Positions 5,800 to 14,416 of a stretch of DNA of 18,341 nucleotides are shown here, piece after piece. The stretch comes from Flavobacteriales bacterium UBA1995 (GTDB lineage Bacteria; Bacteroidota; Bacteroidia; Flavobacteriales_D; Sanyastnellaceae), in contig DDCX01000019.1 in assembly GCA_002336475.1 (NCBI GenBank), forward strand, positions 9,502 to 27,842. Direction: 5' to 3'. The notes beneath the pieces are model-generated. The model made no database searches, was not told the DNA's origin, and worked only from the letters and a program-made list of their open reading frames with translations. Position 1 is the stretch's first letter, and each line of letters starts with the position of its first letter. The position numbers and the translations under genes are program-made.

Positions 5800-7437
5800 T
5801 CAAGCTGTAGCGGGGAGTTTGAAGTCAAAGAGATGGGCGCGCAGGTGCTCAGGTGAGGACTCAAACCCCCAGCCCAACAAAGCGCCCACCACCTCCTCTC
5901 TCGAGAAATCTACATGGCGGGCTTCCGAGGCTCCCCAATCGTAGACATGCCTTGGCAACCACGACTCTTCCGCCAAGCGGCTGAGCATCGCTTCCCCAGG
6001 GTCTACCATGCCTTGATCATTGACATCCAACAATGCGCCGAAATCTTGCAACAGCGCTTCTTTGTCCTTGGCAAAAGGTGCGTGATCACCGGGCCTCATC
6101 TCATCGAGGAACGCGTCAAAATGAGCCACATCTCCTTGTTCGAAGTACCGGAAGCAAGCGCGCTGCAGCCACAGGTCACCAAACAGGATCTGGGCCAGCC
6201 AATACTGCGTCCAAGCGTTCCACGTCTCGAATTTCCCCATGGCCGCGTACGCCCGTGAAATGGTGCCGTCTGATTGCTTCCACTGGGTGCGGTGCAAGAC
6301 CTCCATCTTGGAAAATGCTGCGGTAGAGAAATCTCCTTTTCGCACGGGTCCGTCTGCTTTTCCAAATGCGGACAACAGGTGGCGCGCTCCGTAATAGACG
6401 CTTTCGAAGGTGTGGATCAGGCCGTTCGAGTACAGAGGATCAATGAAGCCAAAAGTGGATGGGGCGGTGAAATGACGCTCTCCAACAGATTGGCGCGAAG
6501 CGTATTGCAATCGGCTTGTTCGCGTGAATGGCATGGTGACTTCGATGCCTTCTAGATGAGCTTCGATGTCGGGAAACCGTGCGATAAAGCTGCGGAACTC
6601 TTGTTCGGCCGACACCGTGCTGTCTTCAGGATAGACCCGGGGATCCAACATTAGGCCTACGCTGGCCTTCCGCGATTCTGATCGGTTGAAGTTGTCAAAC
6701 GGAATCACCCACATCCACCCCCCTTCAAACATGTGGTGCAGGGTGCCTTCATGCCATTTCCTTCCTTGAGAAGGTGAGGCGTGGAGGTTGTCAAAAGGCT
6801 GCAGACCCTCGACATGAGCAAAAATTGCGCGGCTGTGCGTCTGGGCCTCTGGAGCCCCATCGCGGTAGCCCATTTTCTGAACCAGCCGCGACCCACGGCC
6901 TGATGCATCCACATAGTAATCGCTGCTGTAGTCGGCAGTTGGACTGGACACCACCACGCCCTCAGCCGTGATGTTCACGTCATTGATGGGGGTTTCCTCG
7001 ACATAATCCGCACCATATTCGATCGCTGCATTGAGCAGGAACTGATCGACTTCTTCTCGGTAGAGGTGACTCTCGCTGTAAAAGGGCAAATGTGGCGGCA
7101 CCAATTGATGCATGCGGTCATTGGACAAAGGCTGTCCTTCGGTATGGTGCGCAAAGCCAATGCTGTGCTTTAAACCGCAGCTCGGTGTAATGTGGTCTAC
7201 AATCCTGTCGGCGTGGCTCAGGTGCCCGATTTCCGGAATGCCGAAGCGCTCACCAATGATAAATGGCCAGATGGCACTTTGGGGCAAGAGCGCCTCTCCC
7301 AGGGCAAACCGGGGGTGCTTCCCTCGCTCTATGATCAGCACTTTCAGGCCCTCTTTGGCCAAAATGCTGGCCATTGATGTTCCGTAAATTCCGGAACCCG
7401 CAATGATGACGTCGTAGTGAAGCTGAGAATTTGACAT
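5800..7437 (-). CDS. Flavin-dependent halogenase-like FAD oxidoreductase
   Basis: A 545-residue flavoprotein of the tryptophan-halogenase-like family. The N-terminus has a Rossmann FAD fold, AGSGIYG at 13-19 (GxGxxG), with Glu37 ending the second strand. GEALLP follows at 47-52, as in halogenases. WMWVIP at 241-246 matches the diagnostic WxWxIP motif, and FIDPLYSNGL at 331-340 matches the halogenase FIDPLFSSG block. Lys90 in CGLKHSIGF sits where the catalytic lysine that directs hypohalous acid is expected, although I cannot align it with certainty. Characterised relatives chlorinate or brominate indoles, phenols or pyrroles using FADH2, oxygen and halide. No flavin reductase, PKS or NRPS gene is nearby, so the substrate is unknown, and it may be a non-halogenating relative. 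It follows the CotH gene on the same strand after 95 bp and may be co-transcribed with it. Confidence 0.82.
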   Translation of the reverse strand: MSNSQLHYDVIIAGSGIYGTSMASILAKEGLKVLIIERGKHPRFALGEALLPQSAIWPFIIGERFGIPEIGHLSHADRIVDHITPSCGLKHSIGFAHHTEGQPLSNDRMHQLVPPHLPFYSESHLYREEVDQFLLNAAIEYGADYVEETPINDVNITAEGVVVSSPTADYSSDYYVDASGRGSRLVQKMGYRDGAPEAQTHSRAIFAHVEGLQPFDNLHASPSQGRKWHEGTLHHMFEGGWMWVIPFDNFNRSESRKASVGLMLDPRVYPEDSTVSAEQEFRSFIARFPDIEAHLEGIEVTMPFTRTSRLQYASRQSVGERHFTAPSTFGFIDPLYSNGLIHTFESVYYGARHLLSAFGKADGPVRKGDFSTAAFSKMEVLHRTQWKQSDGTISRAYAAMGKFETWNAWTQYWLAQILFGDLWLQRACFRYFEQGDVAHFDAFLDEMRPGDHAPFAKDKEALLQDFGALLDVNDQGMVDPGEAMLSRLAEESWLPRHVYDWGASEARHVDFSREEVVGALLGWGFESSPEHLRAHLFDFKLPATA

Positions 7438-7532
7438 GGCAAGGTGTTGACCCTTACAATGTGGGAAGAATCCACAAATGGGCGATGACGAAAGTCATGA
7501 GCCACCATGAGAACCGTCAACTTCTCACGCTC

Positions 7533-10500
7533 TCAGCGCTTCACCAGCCGTGTCAATTGCTGGTTTTGGCCAGATATAAAACGCACCGCATAGACTCCCG
7601 GAGACCACTGCCCCGCATCCAACACAAAGGGGAGCATGACGTTTTGGGCAGAAAAAACCGTGCGTCCAGCAGCATCTGAAACCGTCAAATCGCCCACCCC
7701 CTGACCGGTAACGACGGTGGCACTAGACACCGGGTTGGGAGAGACCCCCAGATTCGGCATCTCCTCTTCGGGGAGGGGGTCCGCAACACTGAGGATTACC
7801 TCATCACCATCGGAAGGCCAGTTGAGCGCTTCGCTCACCAGCGTGCAACTTCCATCGGTGGCCGTGAGCATGTAAGTGCCTGGGGCGGATGGGACAAACA
7901 CATTGTCTTCTCCCACCAACACCCCATCAAGGTACCATGCGAAGTCCAGTGGCTGCCCGCCCCCAGCAACCAGAGCTAAAAACCCGCTACCTGTGGATTG
8001 AATGGACAATTCAACCCCATCCAAACAAGGGCCGAAGATGGCAAAGAACTGATCGTCCTCTTCCAATGAAACCTCTACAAAGGGCTCATTGGCATCGACC
8101 CACCCCATGTCAATGTGGTAGTTGCTTTGCCATCCGAGAAACCCAAATCCTGTGCCCGGTATGGCTGCGATGCGAACCGGGCACTCACCGAAGTATTCGC
8201 CATCCCAACCTGAACCTAGGCCTTCCATTTCATTGACCGTAACCTCGCCGCCGAATGGAGGTGACCAGCTGACTGTCAATAGTTCTGGGTCACTGTAACC
8301 AAACTCATCCCGGACCTGGGTGCGCTCAGGAGTAGCCCTGATTTCATTGTGATTGCGCATGTGTTCTATGCGCTGTTGCCAATAGGACATCGAAGCCGGC
8401 GACTCCCACATTTCGATGTGGTGTACCATGGCCGGCGCCATGTTGGCTGCCGTCATGGACAGGCGTGCATCGAAGACATCTTCGCTAAAGGTGGTCTCCA
8501 AAAGATCACAGGTCCGGGTTGCAAAACGACATTGGTAATCGCCATCCGCCATCACCTTTTTAAAGAGGTCGGTAAAGCGGGACTGGTAAGGTGGATTGAG
8601 CGTCAAATTCAGGTAGTTATCGTAAGGGCTGGTGCCCCAAGCTCCAAAGCAAGCGTCCGTATCATAGAGCATCGGACGCCACAAGCCATCCCCAGTATTG
8701 GCTCGGAAAAACTTGACATTGTTCTGGCCCCAAGGTGCTGCAATCCAATCGACATTTTGGCCATGGATTTCGAAGATGTGGTAGTCGATGTACGAGGCCA
8801 CATCAAAATTCTGCTCAAACGCATCATGGAAAGACCCCGATCCGTCTGGAAGCTCCAACAATGGGTCGACCGTCGCCTCAAACGCACTGGGACCTCCATT
8901 GAGCGAGGCGAATGCACTGACAAGGTCCACTGCATTGTCATCCCAACCGAAGTTGTCTTCAACAAACTGCTCGTCTGCCTTTTCTCTGGCCCCGTATACG
9001 CCCCAATACTCCCCATTGAGGTACACCTCTACAGGCCGCCATCCCGAGGCCACAACATGGGTTTCCAGCGCCAACTCACCGTAAAAGGCATCCTGGAATT
9101 TGTTTTCCCAAGAGGCTTGCCCTCCGTTGCGGAGGTTCAGATTTCCGAATTTTTCGATCGAAGGCTTAGAGGCAAAAACAGTGTGTTGCAACGGCCCTGT
9201 ATAGCGCTTTTTGAAGTCCAGCCTGAAGGACCGCTGTGCTTCAGCACGTGACCACCCCCCATGAATCTCGAGGTCCAGTCGCGCCTCGGCTACTGGACTT
9301 CCTGTGCCATCGAACCAGGTCAATCGGCTCTCACGAGACCAGGGCTGCCAGAAGTTGGACCCAAAGAAGGGATAGTCTTGCCCAGCATTGGGGCCAGAGA
9401 CATAGATGCCGGTGTTCCAATCCCAGAGGTGATCGGGGTGGGTATATATGCTCACCTTTTCCAAGCCAGTGGAAGGTTCATCGAGGAAGTAAATGCGGTC
9501 CACCGTTTCGCTGGGTACCATCCCTTCTCCAAAAGCCTTGATGCTCAGAACAGATGTCTCCACTGGATTCCAAAAGCCTGTAAACACACTGGAGGAAGGG
9601 GTGGGCTCGGAACCGTCCACCGTGAAGCGCAGGGTCACAGGAGGCAAAGTCTGCCCGGGAGGCCCAGAAGGTTGTCCAGGGCTTGCCGTCACCGTAGATG
9701 CTGCGTACCAACCGGATGCCGGTTCAACCACGGGCGCAGGTGCCACATGTGAAAGACAGCTGGAAAGGTTGGCGCTGCCCGGGGATGGTGAAGTGAAAAA
9801 GCACCAATCAGAAGCCCCCTCTGCCCTTCCCATCGTCACACCAGCCCTCAACTCTGTGGGCAAGCTCGCGAGGTCCAGCAGGCTTCCGGAGGCGTTGGAC
9901 AAAATCACAGGTTCTCCGGGCTTGAGCTTGAAATTCGTGTGGTATTCTGGGGCAGCAGGCTCCCACCAATCGGGAAGGATACCAAAGGGAACCGGTGTCG
10001 GCGCAGACCGAGCCAATGCCAGAAATGGGCGGGCAGTGAGGTCCGAAGAATTGGCGTTCTCGTTGTGAACCTGAACCGCCAGAACATTGGTGCCCTCGAC
10101 CAACCATTCGCGGGGATCGAAGGGGACGGACTCGGGAATACCCCCGGAGTACAACACCGCTTCATGCAGTCCATTAGAAGATGCATTGTGCGCCACCGAC
10201 ACGTCATTCATGGTCGAAGAACGCGACAACTCGCGCCCGTTGAGGAACGCGACATAACCATCGTCGTAATCCATCGCCAAATGGCCATGCACCAGCTCCT
10301 CGAGGTTGACGACATTAAAAGACCTGCGCATGAAGACGACACCGCCATTGATGACGGTGGCGTCGTCCCCATCGCCGTAACCAATGCTTCCAGGACCTGC
10401 CTGCCAAGCAGAATCATCAAAATTGAGCGTCCGCCAATCGGAGTCTAGCGCCTGGTTAGGCACCCAATAACGCCAGAGGTCTTCGTCGTCTGCTGGACAC

Positions 10501-10874
10501 TCCCAATGGTCCACGGCACCGACATCCCTTCCAGAACACCACACCACCAACCTCTCTTGGGGAGCAAGATTGACATTGGGCAGGCTCCATTGGCTCCAAT
10601 CTTGAGGGTCATCTGACAACCGAAGACTGCCCAATGCCTGAGTGCCTTCGCCAACATTGACCAACTCGATCCAATCCTCTCCTCGGCCCAACCCGTCTGT
10701 CAGGTCACCAACGGCATCGATTTCTGCGATTTGAATTTGAGCCAATGGTTGCCCTATCACAGCAAACGCCATCAGCAACACCAACCAACCATGCCGTCCG
10801 GGGCTTTGAGCGTTCTTCACGACAGTGAATTTAATTCCATCAGGGCCGCCAAAACAAGCCATCCAAGACCCCAT
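7533..10874 (-). CDS. Secreted CotH-kinase protein with lamin-tail and T9SS sorting domains
   Basis: A 1113-residue multidomain secreted protein. A signal peptide (HGWLVLLMAFAVIGQPLAQ) ends near residue 46. Next come a lamin-tail-like domain (about 47-115), a galactose-binding-like beta domain (about 145-290, with WRTLNFDDSAWQ and GSIGYGDGDDAT), and a chitobiase-type beta segment (about 383-465, LRFTVDGSEPTPSS). A CotH kinase domain spans about 470-855, with LNLRNGG (578-584), GVYGAREKADEQFVEDNFG (625-643) and LYDTDACFG (736-744) as its conserved blocks. A repeat with FGFLGW (910-915), an Ig-like domain (about 955-1015) and a type A T9SS sorting domain (about 1040-1113: LGVSPNPVSS, DAAGRTV, GVYAVRF, LVKR) complete it. 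CotH proteins are Fam20C-like kinases; the target here is unknown. The ATG at 10874 leaves a long n-region; a GTG at 10820 (KNAQSPGRHG) gives a more typical signal peptide. It diverges from the cold-shock gene. Confidence 0.9.
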   Translation of the reverse strand: MGSWMACFGGPDGIKFTVVKNAQSPGRHGWLVLLMAFAVIGQPLAQIQIAEIDAVGDLTDGLGRGEDWIELVNVGEGTQALGSLRLSDDPQDWSQWSLPNVNLAPQERLVVWCSGRDVGAVDHWECPADDEDLWRYWVPNQALDSDWRTLNFDDSAWQAGPGSIGYGDGDDATVINGGVVFMRRSFNVVNLEELVHGHLAMDYDDGYVAFLNGRELSRSSTMNDVSVAHNASSNGLHEAVLYSGGIPESVPFDPREWLVEGTNVLAVQVHNENANSSDLTARPFLALARSAPTPVPFGILPDWWEPAAPEYHTNFKLKPGEPVILSNASGSLLDLASLPTELRAGVTMGRAEGASDWCFFTSPSPGSANLSSCLSHVAPAPVVEPASGWYAASTVTASPGQPSGPPGQTLPPVTLRFTVDGSEPTPSSSVFTGFWNPVETSVLSIKAFGEGMVPSETVDRIYFLDEPSTGLEKVSIYTHPDHLWDWNTGIYVSGPNAGQDYPFFGSNFWQPWSRESRLTWFDGTGSPVAEARLDLEIHGGWSRAEAQRSFRLDFKKRYTGPLQHTVFASKPSIEKFGNLNLRNGGQASWENKFQDAFYGELALETHVVASGWRPVEVYLNGEYWGVYGAREKADEQFVEDNFGWDDNAVDLVSAFASLNGGPSAFEATVDPLLELPDGSGSFHDAFEQNFDVASYIDYHIFEIHGQNVDWIAAPWGQNNVKFFRANTGDGLWRPMLYDTDACFGAWGTSPYDNYLNLTLNPPYQSRFTDLFKKVMADGDYQCRFATRTCDLLETTFSEDVFDARLSMTAANMAPAMVHHIEMWESPASMSYWQQRIEHMRNHNEIRATPERTQVRDEFGYSDPELLTVSWSPPFGGEVTVNEMEGLGSGWDGEYFGECPVRIAAIPGTGFGFLGWQSNYHIDMGWVDANEPFVEVSLEEDDQFFAIFGPCLDGVELSIQSTGSGFLALVAGGGQPLDFAWYLDGVLVGEDNVFVPSAPGTYMLTATDGSCTLVSEALNWPSDGDEVILSVADPLPEEEMPNLGVSPNPVSSATVVTGQGVGDLTVSDAAGRTVFSAQNVMLPFVLDAGQWSPGVYAVRFISGQNQQLTRLVKR

Positions 10875-10909
10875 TCTAAGATGTTATCTGTGATTTATGG
10901 GGTTAAATG

Positions 10910-10939
10910 TTGAACGAATGACTTCTACACTTAGATTCG
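10910..10939 (+). promoter_or_regulatory. Predicted Bacteroidota-type promoter for the cold-shock gene
   Basis: TTG at 10910-10912, a 19-base spacer, then TAGATTCG at 10932-10939, a 7/8 match to TAnnTTTG. The spacing is the classic one for Bacteroidota primary sigma factors and predicts a 5' leader of roughly 20 bases before the ATG at 10964. A second near-match, TAAGTTTT at 10952-10959, lacks a -33 TTG. Confidence 0.45.
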
Positions 10940-10963
10940 CGGCTCATTTTATAAGTTTTACCC

Positions 10964-11152
10964 ATGCAGGGCACAGTTAAATTCTTCAACGACGACAAGG
11001 GCTACGGCTTCATCACTCCCGATGACGGGTCCAAAGATGTCTTCGTTCACATCAAAGCAGTCACAGGCGATATCGCCGACGGCACATCAGTCAGTTTCGA
11101 CATCAAAGAAGGTCCCAAGGGCCTCAATGCTGTCAACGTTCAGGTCCTCTGA
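10964..11152 (+). CDS. CspA-family cold-shock RNA/ssDNA-binding protein
   Basis: A single cold-shock domain of 62 residues that binds single-stranded RNA or DNA and acts as an RNA chaperone. RNP1 is KGYGFI at 12-17 and RNP2 is VFVHI at 26-30. The opening [13 protein letters not shown] and the ending [10 protein letters not shown] are standard for the family. It is a few residues shorter than E. coli CspA (70), as is common in Bacteroidota. It has its own predicted promoter. The short leader argues against the long thermosensing 5' UTR of E. coli cspA, and whether it is cold-induced cannot be told. A terminator lies 60 bases downstream. Several paralogues usually exist per genome, so I give no specific symbol. 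Confidence 0.97.
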   Translation: MQGTVKFFNDDKGYGFITPDDGSKDVFVHIKAVTGDIADGTSVSFDIKEGPKGLNAVNVQVL

Positions 11153-11212
11153 GGCCTGTTAAGTCCCTGCGAATACCGCAAACACTGCCCACCTAGTGGG
11201 ATTACGATACCG

Positions 11213-11242
11213 AAAAAGGCCGGCTTTATGCCGGCCTTTTTT
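11213..11242 (+). terminator. Intrinsic terminator after the cold-shock gene
   Basis: GGCCGGC (11218-11224) pairs perfectly with GCCGGCC (11230-11236) around TTTAT, flanked by A5 before and T6 after (11237-11242). The A-tract would let it work on both strands. A smaller hairpin, CCCAC/GTGGG, lies at 11188-11200 within the leader to it. Confidence 0.9.
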
Positions 11243-11278
11243 ATTTGAAAAGAAGAACAGTCCTTGCTAGGTTGCAGC

Positions 11279-11680
11279 ATGCGCACCGTGATTTGGCTGG
11301 GCGGGTTTGCCTTCTTGAACCTCATGGCACTCGTGATTTTCATGGTGCCACACGAATTGATGCAGGCCTCCCATGTCGATGGGTTTATGCCCTACCTCTT
11401 GGTCCTGGCGATTGGCGGATACCTGGTGTTGCGGACCCAATTGCTCCGCTTCCGGCGCCCATGGAGCGCGTTCCTGATGAATTGGACCTTGGGGTTTCAC
11501 CTGCTTTTCTGGGCTGAAATGATCATGGAAGCGGTCGTCTTTACGGTCTTGGACTTTCACAACACGGATGCCAACGACCCTTATTTCATCGCATTTTGGG
11601 TGCTCATTTTGATGTGGACTGTGGTGGGCGGGCCTTGGCTCTACCGCAGACAACGCCAGGCCTCTGCACAGCGGGCATAA
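11279..11680 (+). CDS. Small four-helix membrane protein, unknown function
   Basis: I do not recognise this 133-residue protein. It has four strongly hydrophobic segments at about 4-24, 37-52, 66-91 and 103-122, separated by short charged loops (LRTQLLRFRRPW after the second, LYRRQRQ after the fourth). The positively charged ends suggest that the C-terminus and the second loop face the cytoplasm. Conserved-looking acidic and histidine residues lie within or beside the membrane segments (His25, Glu26, His74, Glu80, Glu84, Asp92, His94). The ATG at 11279 gives a normal N-terminus; a TTG at 11264 would add five residues. It starts 37 bases after the cold-shock terminator and ends before a bidirectional terminator, so it is probably a single-gene unit. 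The regular hydrophobic pattern makes it a credible gene; no role can be assigned. Confidence 0.75.
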   Translation: MRTVIWLGGFAFLNLMALVIFMVPHELMQASHVDGFMPYLLVLAIGGYLVLRTQLLRFRRPWSAFLMNWTLGFHLLFWAEMIMEAVVFTVLDFHNTDANDPYFIAFWVLILMWTVVGGPWLYRRQRQASAQRA

Positions 11681-11756
11681 CCAAGCACCTTGTGACACTG
11701 GCGGACCCTTGAATTTCGCCCGTCCCTTGATGGTCTGGACGGCCATTTATGGCTAC

Positions 11757-11788
11757 AAAAAAAGCGGACCTAAGCCCGCTTTTTTTTT
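11757..11788. terminator. Bidirectional terminator between convergent genes
   Basis: A7 at 11757-11763, GCGG (11764-11767), an eight-base loop, CCGC (11776-11779) and a T9 tract to 11788. The A and T tracts extend the stem and let it work for both the membrane protein at 11279-11680 and the lipoprotein gene ending at 11807. Confidence 0.85.
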
Positions 11789-11806
11789 ACCGCGTGATTG
11801 CTCGGA

Positions 11807-12325
11807 TCACATGTCATTCAGGGCCTGCATGGCCGCGGTCACGTCACCGAAAATCTGGGTGAGCCAAATTTTGCCGTCTGCGTCAAAATCCCAACTCTCG
11901 TAGTATTTGATGGTCACAGCCTTGCGCTCTGTAGAATCGGTGGCTGGAATCGCCGCCTCCCAGTCGAAATAAACGCGGACGGAACCGTCGGGCTCCTTCG
12001 TATCGGCATTGACGCCGGGCAACAATTGCACATCCTCGGTCACCAGGTCAAAGTCGTACTTGGCAAAAGCCCCTTCCCAGCCACTGACCTTTTCCTCGAG
12101 GAAGGAAGGTTCTGTCTTGCCGAACGCAGAAGGCCGCCACTGGGCCGTATCCGCGAAGTGGGACCGGACGGCAGCAATGTCTTCATTGTCGAAATCGCGA
12201 ATGAGGGCCATTGCGGTCTCGGAGTTTTTCTCGAAGATGGCGTCCGCTTGAGAGGATCCGCCTTCGGCGGGCGGTGTGCAAGCCACCAGCAAGAGGGCAG
12301 GCAGAAGGAAAGCAAAATGTTTCAT
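11807..12325 (-). CDS. Lipoprotein with NTF2/SnoaL-like domain
   Basis: A 172-residue exported lipoprotein. The signal peptide MKHFAFLLPALLLVAC ends in the lipobox LVAC with lipidated Cys16, followed by a short Pro/Gly/Ser linker. Residues about 30-170 fit an NTF2-like (SnoaL/DUF4440) cone fold: an alpha-helical start (AMALIRDFDNEDIAAVRSHFADTAQW), middle strands, then VRVYFDWEA, AVTIKYYESWDFDADGKIWLTQIFGD. That closing pattern is typical of SnoaL-like proteins, where a strand of alternating hydrophobic residues is followed by a final helix. Such domains bind small molecules or act as isomerases, and many bacteroidete examples have no assigned activity. The gene lies 54 bp downstream of the beta-propeller gene on the same strand, so co-transcription is plausible. 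Lipoprotein status is firm; the fold is inferred from the sequence pattern. Confidence 0.85.
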   Translation of the reverse strand: MKHFAFLLPALLLVACTPPAEGGSSQADAIFEKNSETAMALIRDFDNEDIAAVRSHFADTAQWRPSAFGKTEPSFLEEKVSGWEGAFAKYDFDLVTEDVQLLPGVNADTKEPDGSVRVYFDWEAAIPATDSTERKAVTIKYYESWDFDADGKIWLTQIFGDVTAAMQALNDM

Positions 12326-12379
12326 GGGTTGTGTTGATTTGGGTTGACTTATGGGGTTTGTAAATTGAAATTCAAGAGG

Positions 12380-13846
12380 TTACGGCTGGGTAAATCTGTG
12401 GACTTCGGAGGCATCCGAGGACGCGACGAGCACGATCAGTAGGCCAGGTCCGAACCGGGGCAATGTCATCTCCCCTTCGAGGCCACCCGACCACAAGGTC
12501 CTGCCAGATGCATCGAGGATGGAGCACCGCACAGGCTGTGAAGCACAGAGGATCTGCTGCCCCTGCTGGTGCATCACCTGGACAAGGCCCGGGCTAGAAG
12601 GCACAGCAGAAATCCCATTCACTTGGGGTTCAGAGATGCGCATGACCCCTACTTCTGTGTCGCCACCGGCATCGGTATCGTTGAACAGGACATAACCGCC
12701 ATCTACCAGACAACCGTATTCTGTGGCCGTGTTCACCCCATCTTGGCAGAAGACGGCACTGTTCAGAATGTCACCGTTGCCATCCACCTTGAGCGCCCAT
12801 CCGTTCCAAACATCTGAGGACTCATAGGGAGGAAGCTGCTCGCTGTAACCGCTCTCATCCCCTGTCCCCCCAAAAAGGTAAATCCCTGAGGCATCTGCTT
12901 TTACTCCGTACAACTCATTGCGGATGTGTGAGAGGCTGTATCCACGGGGGTTTGCATAGTGGCCGATCCACTCCACTTGTCCATCGAGGTTGGCCTTGAT
13001 GCAGCTGAAGTCGAAGGGATCTCCAGCGCCAGGACGCCCTCTGTGACCGCCGTAATAGAGGTGGCTGCCATCGGTGGCCAAATCATAAGGAATGACATCG
13101 CCTGTGCCGGAGAGGCTTTCTTGCCACAGCAGGCTACCGTCCATTCCCATAGCGGAGATGCCCAGGTCTTCGTCCCATTCGGCAGTGGCGGCATACATCA
13201 TTCCACCGGCTTCAGCAACCGCCAGGACATACTCAGAGCCGGGCACATTTTCGGACCACACCAGGGCTCCGTCGATAGGGTCGATCTTGACCACATTGCC
13301 CGCTCCTCCGTACACAACGAAGATGGTCCCCGCCTCATCTCCACCCACAAAACCGGCGCCGTAGAGGTAGCCATCGGCCCCCTCTACCGCCATTCGGATG
13401 CCATCGTAGCTCCCCACTCCCCCAGGCGCGTCATAAGTCTGGGACCACACGATGCTGCCATCTCCCCCGTCCAGTCGGGCCATCCAGCGTTCTTGGCTGC
13501 TGCCCGATCCTCCGGTCACGATATAATCCGGTCCATCTGGCGCCTCGTACACCGCAATTCCAAAACCTGCAGTACCCTCGATCGTGCGGGTCCACATCAG
13601 CGCTCCGGTTTCTCCATTGACCCGGTGCACCCGGCTCATGTCATCGGGCATAAATACCAAACCGATGTGCCCCTCGCTGTCGGCCACACCGCGGTTCACC
13701 TTGCCTGCGGGGCCTTGCGTAAAGGTGCTTTCCCACACCACATCCGCATTGTAGCTGGACGATTCTGGCACGACCTGGGCCACGGCCAAGCAGGGAAACA
13801 AAACCAAGGGCAGCGTCCATCTCATGGCCCGAAGGTAACCGCCCAC
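12380..13846 (-). CDS. Secreted PQQ-like beta-propeller protein, likely T9SS cargo
   Basis: A 488-residue secreted protein. The signal peptide core MRWTLPLVLFPCLAVAQ begins at Met8, so the start may be 13825 rather than 13846. The body repeats a blade motif of the form D/G-G-x-hydrophobic-x-W followed by a short strand: ETGALMWTRTI, GDGSIVWSQTY, IDGALVWSENV, MDGSLLWQESL and LDGQVEWIGHY, with a weaker GNGDILNSAVF. This is the PQQ/YncE-like beta-propeller pattern with about six blades. The last 46 residues (ILDASGRTLWSGGLEG, then LPRFGPGLLIVLV) resemble a type A T9SS sorting domain, though the usual GxY is replaced by GLL. Propellers of this type bind proteins, sugars or act as scaffolds; no catalytic residues can be singled out. 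It is divergent from the membrane gene pair at 13952, with a 105-bp gap, and lies upstream of the lipoprotein gene. Confidence 0.85.
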   Translation of the reverse strand: MGGYLRAMRWTLPLVLFPCLAVAQVVPESSSYNADVVWESTFTQGPAGKVNRGVADSEGHIGLVFMPDDMSRVHRVNGETGALMWTRTIEGTAGFGIAVYEAPDGPDYIVTGGSGSSQERWMARLDGGDGSIVWSQTYDAPGGVGSYDGIRMAVEGADGYLYGAGFVGGDEAGTIFVVYGGAGNVVKIDPIDGALVWSENVPGSEYVLAVAEAGGMMYAATAEWDEDLGISAMGMDGSLLWQESLSGTGDVIPYDLATDGSHLYYGGHRGRPGAGDPFDFSCIKANLDGQVEWIGHYANPRGYSLSHIRNELYGVKADASGIYLFGGTGDESGYSEQLPPYESSDVWNGWALKVDGNGDILNSAVFCQDGVNTATEYGCLVDGGYVLFNDTDAGGDTEVGVMRISEPQVNGISAVPSSPGLVQVMHQQGQQILCASQPVRCSILDASGRTLWSGGLEGEMTLPRFGPGLLIVLVASSDASEVHRFTQP

Positions 13847-13951
13847 ACGGCTTGTAGGAAAACTCTTACCATGAGCTTCTCATCACATGTTCCAAATCAG
13901 GAACTTGGGTCAAAATCAAACCGCGGCGCCCTGCGTCACAAACCCTTACTG

Positions 13952-14410
13952 ATGGAGAATGAAATGCTCATTCCGGTCATCTTGGCTGGAACCTTTACGG
14001 CACTGTCCGTTTTTGGCGTTGTACGACGCAACCCCCTCTTGGTGAGACTCGGATACTTCCTTTTTGGAGGCATGATCGTCACCTTCAATTTGATGGGCTA
14101 CATGGCCGGAGAGGTCATGTACGAAGGAGGCCTGGTCGAGATCATGTCGATTGGCATCTTCTTGTGTCAAACCATCATCATGTACCCTGTAGTGCCGAGT
14201 GATGTCAACTTCAATGACCCCGCGATCAAGACCATGGCATTGAGGATCACCACCACCATCTTCATCATCAACGCGACTTCTGTGTGGCTTGTGCTCTCCA
14301 TGCCTGCATTCCCGCAACTGCTCGGCTTGTTTCACGGCATCCTGGCCGTCATCATGTTGATGCGCATCGCGATGGTGGCCTCTGGCCAAAACCCGCCCAC
14401 CAACAAATAA
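13952..14410 (+). CDS. Multi-pass membrane protein, unknown function
   Basis: I do not recognise this 152-residue protein. It has about five hydrophobic segments, at roughly 8-24, 31-53, 61-81, 94-117 and 122-142, with almost no extramembrane domain. Glu and His residues sit inside or at the edge of the helices (Glu54, Glu63, His128). The frame is open far upstream, inside and antisense to the beta-propeller gene, but the hydrophobic core and the spacing to the divergent gene favour the ATG at 13952 (or Met5 at 13964). An in-frame ATG at 13871 is a less likely alternative. The next gene starts seven bases after its stop, so the two are co-transcribed and probably work together. The pair ends in a shared terminator at 14806-14832. 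Confidence 0.75.
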   Translation: MENEMLIPVILAGTFTALSVFGVVRRNPLLVRLGYFLFGGMIVTFNLMGYMAGEVMYEGGLVEIMSIGIFLCQTIIMYPVVPSDVNFNDPAIKTMALRITTTIFIINATSVWLVLSMPAFPQLLGLFHGILAVIMLMRIAMVASGQNPPTNK

Positions 14411-14416
14411 TCCACC

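Noticed and set aside
5580..5810. A 76-codon plus-strand frame in the hairpin-rich gap
   Set aside because: No domain, no signal peptide or membrane segment, and it overlaps several hairpins and the end of the halogenase-like gene.
7485..7498. ATGAC-GAAA-GTCAT hairpin between the CotH and halogenase-like genes
   Set aside because: Only five base pairs and no T-tract on either strand; not enough for a terminator or a named regulatory element.
8349..9251. A 300-codon open frame on the plus strand
   Set aside because: It lies wholly antisense to the CotH kinase domain, whose motifs are clear; the plus-strand translation shows no recognisable domain and looks like a shadow of a GC-rich gene.
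12959..13951. Long in-frame extension upstream of the membrane gene at 13952
   Set aside because: It is antisense to the beta-propeller gene and adds no recognisable domain; the hydrophobic core begins right after the ATG at 13952.
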